7,281 nucleotides of DNA from positions 1-7,281 of the forward strand of contig DBHM01000019.1 of NCBI GenBank assembly GCA_002296185.1. Reading direction: 5' to 3'. This stretch comes from Alphaproteobacteria bacterium UBA828 (GTDB lineage: Bacteria > Pseudomonadota > Alphaproteobacteria > UBA828). A program made the translations under genes and the position numbers. Shown piece by piece: positions 1 through 5,338 of the stretch (the stretch's first letter is position 1; each line of letters begins with the position of its first letter). Under the pieces are notes generated by a model that worked only from the letters and a program-made list of their open reading frames with translations, did not search any database and was not told the DNA's origin.

Positions 1-475
1 AAAAGGGTGCGTTAACTTGTGTGCTAAATTTATAAATCTTGTCTATCTCTCCGGTTAACCCTATAAATTCTTCATCAAAATTATCTAGATACGTTCTCAA
101 GTTTTCAGGGCTGTCCCTGTCAGGATCTATTGAAACTAGATAGAAATTTATTTTGTCAGCTTTATCCATTAAACCCTCTTTAACTTCAGAGAGTTGTTTC
201 ATGGTGAGAGGGCAGATGTCAGGACAAAAGGTAAATCCAAAAAAAAGAATATTCCATTGCCCTTTAAAGTCATCAATAGCAAAGTCCATGTTTTGATCAC
301 TGATTAAATGAAAGCCTGATAATTGTCTGGAAGGATCAATAAAGTATGCACCTAAATCTTTGTATTCTTGTTCGGTTAGCTCTCTGGCGGTATTCATTCT
401 GGAAATGAACAAAGACAATACAATTGCCATAAAAGCGAGGCAGCTTAGGACCGTCCAAAATATTCCCTTATTCAT
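1..475 (-). CDS. Sco1/SenC copper chaperone for cytochrome oxidase CuA (C-terminus cut by window edge)
   Basis: Partial gene; 158 codons are visible and the reading frame runs off the left edge. I translated it by hand from the ATG at 475. One N-terminal membrane segment (about residues 6-24) anchors a periplasmic thioredoxin-fold domain. The copper-binding CxxxC is clear as FTFCPDICP, with Cys84 and Cys88. Downstream comes the family block SIDPDRDSPE (residues 115-124) and then the LTG at 140-142. The copper-ligand histidine of Sco proteins lies further toward the C-terminus and is outside the window, so it cannot be checked. The family inserts copper into the CuA site of subunit II and may also act as a thiol reductant. 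The start codon overlaps the ctaB stop as ATGA and no Shine-Dalgarno is seen, so translation is probably coupled to ctaB. It is the last visible gene of the minus-strand assembly block. Confidence 0.93.
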   Translation of the reverse strand, partial: MNKGIFWTVLSCLAFMAIVLSLFISRMNTARELTEQEYKDLGAYFIDPSRQLSGFHLISDQNMDFAIDDFKGQWNILFFGFTFCPDICPLTMKQLSEVKEGLMDKADKINFYLVSIDPDRDSPENLRTYLDNFDEEFIGLTGEIDKIYKFSTQVNAPF

Positions 476-1350
476 AAATACAAAAAATGATCTATAAGCA
501 TGGCCACAAATAGGAGAGCTAGATAAATTAATGAATAAGCAAACGTGGGCATGGCGTAGGAGTTGGTTGTATCTCTATACAGCTTTATTGAGTAATAAAG
601 AAAAATGGATCCTAAAATAACTGCCGAAATTAAGTATATTTCATTAAACATCCTGACGGCGTAAGGAAGCATTGTGCAAACGAATAGCAGCACTGTGTAC
701 AAAAGAATATGTTGTTTTGTGAAATCAACACCCTTTTGTACTGGAAGCATCGGAACTGATGCTTCTGCATAATCTTCAACCCTATGTACGGCTAAAGCCC
801 AAAAGTGTGGAGGCGTCCAAACCATGACAATTAACACCAATAAAAGTGCATTTGGCTCTATCGTGTTAGATACAGCCGTCCAGCCCAGAAGTGGTGGCAT
901 TGCACCTGCCAACCCCCCTATGACTATATTCTGGCTGGTCATAAACTTTAAATATTTTGTATAGATAAAACCATAAAAAATAAAAGTTAAAGTTGTTAAC
1001 ACCCAGGTCAAGGGGTTAGCAAAATACAAAAGCATCCAAGAGCCTAGCGTATAGAGAATAATAGAAAATATAGTAGCTTGTTTGTTGCTTATTTCGCCCA
1101 CTACAATCGGTCTAGAGGCAGTTCTTTCCATTTTAGCGTCTATCTGTTGATCGAATATATGGTTTATTACTGCGGAAGAAGCGGCTAAAAAACTTACTCC
1201 CAAAAGACCAAAAATAAAAACTTCTATAGGGGGTTTAAAATCAGATGCTATAAGCATTCCGCTTATACATGAGACGAAAAGCAATGCCTGCACCCCCGGC
1301 TTAGTAAGCTCTAGATATCCTCTCCATGAAGAAATAACTTGTTGCATCAT
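472..1350 (-). CDS. ctaB: Protoheme IX farnesyltransferase (heme O synthase)
   Basis: A 292-residue polytopic membrane protein of the UbiA prenyltransferase superfamily, of normal length for CtaB/CyoE/COX10. It transfers a farnesyl group from farnesyl diphosphate to the vinyl group of heme B, giving heme O. The first Asp-rich motif is complete: N63, D67 and D71, followed by the RTASRP stretch ending at R80-P81, which is the diphosphate/Mg site. TPPHFWALA (179-187) and the second polar loop, DYAEASVPMLP (193-203), are also family-typical. Hydrophobic helices alternate through the rest. It starts with two consecutive ATG codons immediately after the ctaA TAA stop; either could be used, and AGAG lies 5 bases before the first. 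Its stop overlaps the sco start by 4 bases. Placement next to ctaA favours the name ctaB over cyoE, which normally sits in a bo-type quinol oxidase operon. Confidence 0.97.
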   Translation of the reverse strand: MMQQVISSWRGYLELTKPGVQALLFVSCISGMLIASDFKPPIEVFIFGLLGVSFLAASSAVINHIFDQQIDAKMERTASRPIVVGEISNKQATIFSIILYTLGSWMLLYFANPLTWVLTTLTFIFYGFIYTKYLKFMTSQNIVIGGLAGAMPPLLGWTAVSNTIEPNALLLVLIVMVWTPPHFWALAVHRVEDYAEASVPMLPVQKGVDFTKQHILLYTVLLFVCTMLPYAVRMFNEIYLISAVILGSIFLYYSIKLYRDTTNSYAMPTFAYSLIYLALLFVAMLIDHFLYL

Positions 1351-2328
1351 TTATTCTCTAAATCTCAATACACCTAAATAGGTTATAAGTAATAGCCCGC
1401 CTAAATTGTGACCTACCGCCACCAATAAAGGAAGCGCAAAAACTACATTAGATATTCCCAAAAGAACCTGCAAAGTTAATATTAATAGGAGACAAACCGC
1501 CAAATTATTCTTTTGTTGGCTTATAAAATGATATGAAAGGAACAATAAATATAAGGTTACTATCAACGCTCCAAACCGGTGAGATAAATGAATGGCCAAT
1601 CTAGATTCGTGATCCAATAATCCACCTAGATAGTTTGGCCCTACGCTTTGAAAGAAATTAAAGCCTTCTTTAAAGTTCGCTTCCGGTAATAGCTGGCCTT
1701 GGCACAAAGGAAAATCTGTGCAGGAATAAGACGCGTAATTAGTACTGGTCCAAGCGCCTAGAAAAATTTGAATAGCAACTAAAACCAATCCTAAATTTAA
1801 TAGGCTCTTGGTTTGCGATGAAAAGTTCCATTGCTCTTGGTTTAAAGCTGAAGAATCCTTGCTCTTAAAATACAACAACCAAACCAACCCTGTGGTGAGG
1901 AAACCTGCCATTAAGTGTGTTGTTACAATTTGAGGAAGCAATTTAAGGCTAACAGTTAAATAACCAAAAGCTCCCTGTAAGATAACCCAAATCACTAAAA
2001 ATAGAGACAGATTCCTTATATTGGGAGCAACTTCCTTGTACCTTAGAGTTAAGGCATAAATACAAACAATAAAAAAACCTAAAGCAGCAGCGAAATAACG
2101 ATGCACTACTTCTGGAATAGCTTTGGCCACCTCGTAAGGTGTTTCAGGAAATTTTGCATTAGCAATCTCAATTTCTTCAGGGCTCACTGGAATGGTTGCA
2201 AACCCATAGCATCCTGGCCAATCTGGACAACCCAAACCAGCGTCTGCAAGCCTAGTCCATGCCCCCAAACCAACTACTATTATTCCCAAAATTCCGGACA
2301 AAAAAGAGAGCGCTTTAATTCTTTCCAT
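1351..2328 (-). CDS. ctaA: Heme A synthase (COX15/CtaA family)
   Basis: A 325-residue integral membrane enzyme that oxidises the C8 methyl group of heme O to a formyl group, giving heme A. The N-terminus has GAWTRL (22-27) followed by the signature GCPDWPGCYG, with Cys34 and Cys40. A second cysteine pair, Cys203 and Cys209 (SCTDFPLCQG), lies in the matching loop of the second half, showing the two-fold pseudo-symmetry of the family. The four heme-ligand histidines are all recognisable: His76 in EVVHR, with the catalytic-type Glu73; His138 in THLMAG; His250 in HLSHR; and His307 in VGHNLGG. About eight hydrophobic helices can be picked out. The ATG lies 2 bases after the stop of the upstream Sco-like gene, and the next gene, ctaB, begins at the base after its TAA. 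Product and substrate fit the ctaB neighbour exactly. Nothing appears truncated. Confidence 0.97.
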   Translation of the reverse strand: MERIKALSFLSGILGIIVVGLGAWTRLADAGLGCPDWPGCYGFATIPVSPEEIEIANAKFPETPYEVAKAIPEVVHRYFAAALGFFIVCIYALTLRYKEVAPNIRNLSLFLVIWVILQGAFGYLTVSLKLLPQIVTTHLMAGFLTTGLVWLLYFKSKDSSALNQEQWNFSSQTKSLLNLGLVLVAIQIFLGAWTSTNYASYSCTDFPLCQGQLLPEANFKEGFNFFQSVGPNYLGGLLDHESRLAIHLSHRFGALIVTLYLLFLSYHFISQQKNNLAVCLLLILTLQVLLGISNVVFALPLLVAVGHNLGGLLLITYLGVLRFRE

Positions 2329-2330
2329 GT

Positions 2331-2915
2331 CTATCCAATTTTAGAATTTTGCAACAGTTTCTTTATATCTTGTAAAAGCTCCCCGCTTGGGAGAGACGAA
2401 TCATACAGGAGTATTCCATTCCCCAAAGGATCCATAAGCAAGTATGGTGAATCTTTAAGTCTCTCTATAACATTGCTTGGAGTGTTCTCTAATTCTATTG
2501 TTCCTATGTTCAATAAAGGATATTCATTCTTTATTTTACTTGCAGAAGTTGGTGATAATTGATTAGAGCCTACTGATATTAAATATCTAACTATTCTAGA
2601 ACTATCTTTGGCCAGCCTTATGTTGATTTGTCTTGAAGAGTAAAGAGTTTTCCAACAATTCTCTGAACAGTCTCCTTGAACAAATTGAACGATAGTCCAC
2701 TTTCCAGGAAATTCATTAGTCAACGGCCCAGTGTCTACTTTCAACTCTAAGTTGTTTAATTGGATTGACTGCTCTAAAAGAGTCCCCTTATTAACAGAGC
2801 CTTCTGGAGAATAACCCCCGTAATAAAATGCAGAGCTAGTCATTAAGACCAAGATGGGTGTTAAAAATATAATTGAAGCAATTAATCTTCCGTAATTTTT
2901 TTTGCTAATACTCAT
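2331..2915 (-). CDS. Sco-like membrane-anchored thioredoxin-fold protein with CxxxC but no histidine; putative oxidase biogenesis factor
   Basis: A 194-residue protein with a basic N-terminus, one membrane segment (about 11-30) and a periplasmic domain. It resembles the Sco protein at the other end of this block. GKW (71-73) is followed ten residues later by Cys83 and Cys87 (GDCSENC), the same spacing as GQW to CPDIC in the Sco protein. The C-terminal DPLGNGILLY (162-171) matches the Sco DPxG strand, followed by a closing helix. The protein contains no histidine at all, so the third copper ligand of Sco is missing. I know this position between surf1 and ctaA in gammaproteobacteria as an uncharacterised protein; a redox or accessory role in CuA or subunit II maturation is inference. 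Its ATG overlaps the surf1 stop (ATGA), and AGGA lies 7 bases upstream of the ATG (2923-2926), which supports this start. Confidence 0.85.
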   Translation of the reverse strand: MSISKKNYGRLIASIIFLTPILVLMTSSAFYYGGYSPEGSVNKGTLLEQSIQLNNLELKVDTGPLTNEFPGKWTIVQFVQGDCSENCWKTLYSSRQINIRLAKDSSRIVRYLISVGSNQLSPTSASKIKNEYPLLNIGTIELENTPSNVIERLKDSPYLLMDPLGNGILLYDSSLPSGELLQDIKKLLQNSKIG

Positions 2916-3607
2916 TTTTCTTTCCTATAACCAAAATAAATGTAAGATCCTACAAGCACCAAAGCTAGCCCAAACCACTGAACTGCATACCCATAATGCC
3001 TAGAAGGCTTAAATTCTGCTGGCAACCAAATTGGTTCATAAGCCCCCGGAGATCCAGCAGAAAGCTGAATAACAACATCCTTCACACCTTCTCCTAAATC
3101 TAAAACTGTTCCTTTGTAATCAAGCTGTTGAACTGTCTTAGGCCAGCCCGATGCTTGGGCTTCATTAAGCAAACTTAAACCAAACCTTCTAAACGGAGAG
3201 TAAATACCTTCTATGGATACTCTAGAGTTCTTTAAAATTTCCTGATTATTAAAGGTTTCTTTAGAGACCCAACCCCTATTAACTATATAGATATTGTTAT
3301 TTAAGGACTCAAAAACAGAAAAGACTTCATAGCCAGCCTCTTGCTTGTAAAGCCTATTATCAAGAAGGTAAGATTCTTCTCCAAACTTTCCCTCTAGGAA
3401 TATGGATCTATAAACAGCATTATCAAAACTCATTGATAAGGCTTCCTCTTCAGTCATTACAGGCAGGGATTTGTTTAAATTATTTAAGCTCCAGATTTCT
3501 TGCTTATCCAAACCTCTAACTATTTGCCAAGAGCCCAAGAACAACAAGACAGGTAAAAAGAAAACCACAAAAATGGTCATCGCTCTGCCTGGTGTGAAGT
3601 TTCTCAT
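2912..3607 (-). CDS. SURF1 family cytochrome c oxidase assembly protein
   Basis: A 231-residue protein of normal SURF1/Shy1 length with the family's two-helix topology: an N-terminal helix (about 10-31) and a C-terminal helix (about 209-226) enclosing a periplasmic domain. Diagnostic motifs are LGSWQ (24-28), LLDNR (81-85), GYEV (92-95), VNRGWV (109-114) and HYGYAVQWF (204-212), the last leading into the second helix. Family members assist heme A handling and maturation of subunit I, and mutants have reduced oxidase. The gene heads the second minus-strand block and is divergent from the small plus-strand gene, separated by 42 bases. No clear Shine-Dalgarno precedes the ATG; the preceding bases are AT-only. 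Its TGA overlaps the start of the Sco-like gene by 4 bases, implying coupled translation. Identification is firm, although the precise molecular role of SURF1 is still debated. Confidence 0.95.
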   Translation of the reverse strand: MRNFTPGRAMTIFVVFFLPVLLFLGSWQIVRGLDKQEIWSLNNLNKSLPVMTEEEALSMSFDNAVYRSIFLEGKFGEESYLLDNRLYKQEAGYEVFSVFESLNNNIYIVNRGWVSKETFNNQEILKNSRVSIEGIYSPFRRFGLSLLNEAQASGWPKTVQQLDYKGTVLDLGEGVKDVVIQLSAGSPGAYEPIWLPAEFKPSRHYGYAVQWFGLALVLVGSYIYFGYRKEK

Positions 3608-3649
3608 ATTATTTAAATACGTCGAAGTGTATAATTCTCAACTCTTAAA
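3608..3649. promoter_or_regulatory. 42-bp divergent intergenic region with candidate back-to-back promoters
   Basis: This is the only spacer between divergent genes in the window. On the plus strand there is a perfect -10 consensus, TATAAT, at 3630-3635. No convincing -35 box stands upstream, where the sequence is AT-rich. A start about 7 bases downstream would leave a leader of only some 8 bases before the ATG at 3650, with no Shine-Dalgarno. On the minus strand, TTGATC (3652-3657), an 18-base spacer and TATACA (3628-3633) form a moderate match, with four of six bases in each box. Alternatively TTGAGA (3636-3641) could be a -35 with a poor -10. The two candidate -10 boxes overlap the same bases, so only one polymerase could sit there at a time. 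These are pattern matches only; transcription is not shown. Confidence 0.4.
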
Positions 3650-3847
3650 ATGATCAAATATTTTATATTATTTCTAATAGTGGCCATGCTAGTTAGCCTC
3701 TTCAGAGGTGCTTTCTACCTTATAAAAGATGGCGGCTCCACTAAAAGAACGGTACACAGCTTGGGTGTAAGGGTTTCTATTGCCGTTGTACTTTTTATAA
3801 CTCTTGTTTATGGTTTTCTTACCGGACAAATCGGACCAGGCACCTAA
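3650..3847 (+). CDS. DUF2909-type small twin-transmembrane protein
   Basis: A 65-residue protein with two hydrophobic helices (about 3-25 and 40-59) joined by a short basic loop. The loop and flanks carry the pattern I associate with DUF2909 (twin transmembrane protein): KDGG (26-29), then RTVHSLGVRVS (33-43), ending near GQIGPGT. The function is unknown. The recurring place of this family beside coxC and surf1 suggests a link to the oxidase, but it lacks metal-binding or catalytic residues that I can recognise. It is the only real plus-strand gene in the window. The stop codon lies one base from the end of coxC, tail-to-tail, and the start lies 42 bases from surf1, head-to-head. There is no Shine-Dalgarno before the ATG. 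A longer start is not possible in a useful way, since the candidate promoter box at 3630-3635 lies just upstream. Confidence 0.85.
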   Translation: MIKYFILFLIVAMLVSLFRGAFYLIKDGGSTKRTVHSLGVRVSIAVVLFITLVYGFLTGQIGPGT

Positions 3848-3848
3848 G

Positions 3849-4766
3849 CTACATTACGTAAACGAAAGCGACTAAGCACACCCACACCACATCAACGAAG
3901 TGCCAGTACCACGAGCCTGCCTCGAAACCAAAATGGTCGTCTGCAGTGAAATGTCCCTTTAAACTTCTCAAGAGCATTATGGTTAGTATTATTGCTCCTA
4001 AACAGACGTGGAATCCGTGGAAACCAGTCAACATAAAGAAAGTTGTTCCATAAATGCCTGTATTCAAGGTTAGGCCCATGTGTGCATAGGCTTCGTAATA
4101 CTCTATGCCCTGAACAATTACAAACATATAACCCAATACAAGAGTAAGCCCTAACCAAATATTAAATTGCTTTCTATTTCCATTTTTTAAGGCTAAATGA
4201 GCAATGTGGACTGTCAGGCTAGAAGTTAACAAGAATATTGTGTTCCATAATGGCAACCATCCTAGAACTCCGGCTAAACCTCCGTTCGAATAGGCCGTAC
4301 CCAATGACATGTCTTGTTCTGGGCCTGCGAAAACAGCCTGATCAGGCGTAATCATCAAAGGCCAACTTGCTTCAAATCCTGGCCATAAGATATTAGATAT
4401 AGCTTTTTCTCCTTCCCCACCCAGCCAAGGAACAGCAAAATTCCTTATATAAGCAAGTGCGAAAAAGAAAGCGAAGAAAAACATAACTTCAGAAAATATG
4501 AACCACGCCATGCCATAGACGTAAGAGTCTTTAAGCATTGGATTATTTAATCCAGCATGGTTTTCTTGAATAACCTGGCGAAACCAGAAAAACATAACCG
4601 TCCACAACATTATGAAGAAAGCTACGAGTATGAGATAAGAATTAGAATCTGGGTTATCTAAATTAATGACTGTCTGAGCTGAACCTATAATAAATACAAG
4701 CATTGTTATTGCCATCATGAATGGCAATTTGCTTGATTCAGGAACGTAATACGGTTGATCTGACAT
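3849..4766 (-). CDS. coxC: Cytochrome c oxidase subunit III
   Basis: A 305-residue polytopic protein with the seven-helix pattern of COX III. It binds no redox metal; in the family it stabilises subunit I and sustains proton uptake. Family marks are GMAWFIFSEVMFFFAFF (85-101, conserved Glu93 in helix III), HIAHLAL (187-193), QGIEYYEAY (219-227), TGFHGFHV (247-254, His250 and His253) and the C-terminal WYWHFVDVVWV (286-296). The segment between helices III and IV (about 108-168) is long and rich in Trp, Pro and Gly. This makes the protein longer than the roughly 270-residue alphaproteobacterial form; I believe a longer loop is common in gammaproteobacterial homologues. GAGGA at 4773-4777 is spaced 6 bases before the ATG, a good ribosome binding site. 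It follows ctaG after 12 bases and converges with the DUF2909 gene, leaving a single base between stops. Confidence 0.97.
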   Translation of the reverse strand: MSDQPYYVPESSKLPFMMAITMLVFIIGSAQTVINLDNPDSNSYLILVAFFIMLWTVMFFWFRQVIQENHAGLNNPMLKDSYVYGMAWFIFSEVMFFFAFFFALAYIRNFAVPWLGGEGEKAISNILWPGFEASWPLMITPDQAVFAGPEQDMSLGTAYSNGGLAGVLGWLPLWNTIFLLTSSLTVHIAHLALKNGNRKQFNIWLGLTLVLGYMFVIVQGIEYYEAYAHMGLTLNTGIYGTTFFMLTGFHGFHVCLGAIILTIMLLRSLKGHFTADDHFGFEAGSWYWHFVDVVWVCLVAFVYVM

Positions 4767-4778
4767 TCTATTTCCTCA

Positions 4779-5327
4779 CTATAATTTCGCTACGTCTCGG
4801 TTTATATCTATTTTGTCTGTTATATCAAATAAGGTATAGCCTAAGCTTAAAGAACCAATCTCCTTAGGGAGGTTCGGGTCAATAATAAACCTAACTGGTA
4901 ATTCAATCCTCTCGCCTGCAGCGAGCAATTGCTGTTCAAAGCAAAAACATTCTGTCTTATGGAAATATTCTGCACCTCTACCAGGCGAAACGCTTGGAAT
5001 AACTTGTCCTACCATTGGCTTGCTAGTTTTATTATGAAAAACAAACATGGCTTCATATTGGTTTCCAGTAAGTACTCTCATTTGGGACATCTCAGAATCG
5101 AATTCCCAAGGCATAGACTCGTTGTTATGAGTCATAAACTGCACTAGCAATTCTCTTTGTTCGGTTATAGCCTTGGACTCTTCGCTTAAAAAGCTAGGCC
5201 CAGATATCTTCCCATTTAATCCTGTTATTTCACAGAACACATCATATAAAGGAACTAGGACGAAACCGAAAGCAAACATGCCTATGGTTATGCCAATCAA
5301 GTTTTTTACTGTTTTTCTGATCTCCAA
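4779..5327 (-). CDS. ctaG: Cytochrome c oxidase assembly protein CtaG/Cox11 (copper delivery to CuB), TTG start
   Basis: A 182-residue protein of standard Cox11 length. A short basic N-terminus and one helix (about 9-28) precede a periplasmic immunoglobulin-like domain. The juxtamembrane motif VPLYDVFCEITGLNGK (25-40) contains Cys32, and the copper motif ECFCF gives Cys127 and Cys129. PVRFIIDPNLP (144-154) is also typical. The protein delivers Cu(I) to the CuB site of subunit I, fitting its place directly after coxA. The start codon is TTG: the bases at 5325-5327 read CAA on the plus strand. No ATG or GTG lies between the coxA stop and Met17, which is inside the membrane helix, so TTG is the only start that keeps the basic cytoplasmic tail. 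GAGG (5334-5337) sits 6 bases upstream. The gene is in the same frame as coxA, three codons after its TAG. Confidence 0.96.
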   Translation of the reverse strand: MEIRKTVKNLIGITIGMFAFGFVLVPLYDVFCEITGLNGKISGPSFLSEESKAITEQRELLVQFMTHNNESMPWEFDSEMSQMRVLTGNQYEAMFVFHNKTSKPMVGQVIPSVSPGRGAEYFHKTECFCFEQQLLAAGERIELPVRFIIDPNLPKEIGSLSLGYTLFDITDKIDINRDVAKL

Positions 5328-5333
5328 AACGTG

Positions 5334-5338
5334 CCTCT
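5334..5338 (-). promoter_or_regulatory. Ribosome binding site deciding the TTG start of ctaG
   Basis: On the minus strand the coxA stop and the following bases read TAGAGG. AGAGG is a good Shine-Dalgarno core, and six bases separate it from the TTG at 5327. Its first two bases are part of the coxA TAG stop, so a ribosome ending coxA is placed directly over the ctaG initiation site, suggesting termination-reinitiation coupling. Spacing and absence of other start codons make the call reasonable; initiation itself is not proven. Confidence 0.7.

Noticed and set aside
2101..2562. 153-codon open frame on the plus strand opposite ctaA and the Sco-like gene
   Set aside because: Antisense to two genes with clear motifs; its translation is a low-complexity Ser/Phe/Cys-rich mixture typical of a shadow frame.
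3471..3653. 60-codon plus-strand frame opposite the surf1 start, ending at the DUF2909 start
   Set aside because: Antisense to the conserved N-terminus of SURF1, no recognised domain, and it would occupy the likely promoter region.
3854..3861. Perfect 8-base palindrome TTACGTAA near the coxC 3' end
   Set aside because: Inside codons for the last residues of CoxC, no T run follows, and too short to form a terminator; chance is sufficient.
3892..4158. 88-codon open frame on the minus strand inside coxC
   Set aside because: It lies wholly in another frame of the well-conserved coxC coding sequence; its translation has no family pattern and no ribosome binding site of its own.
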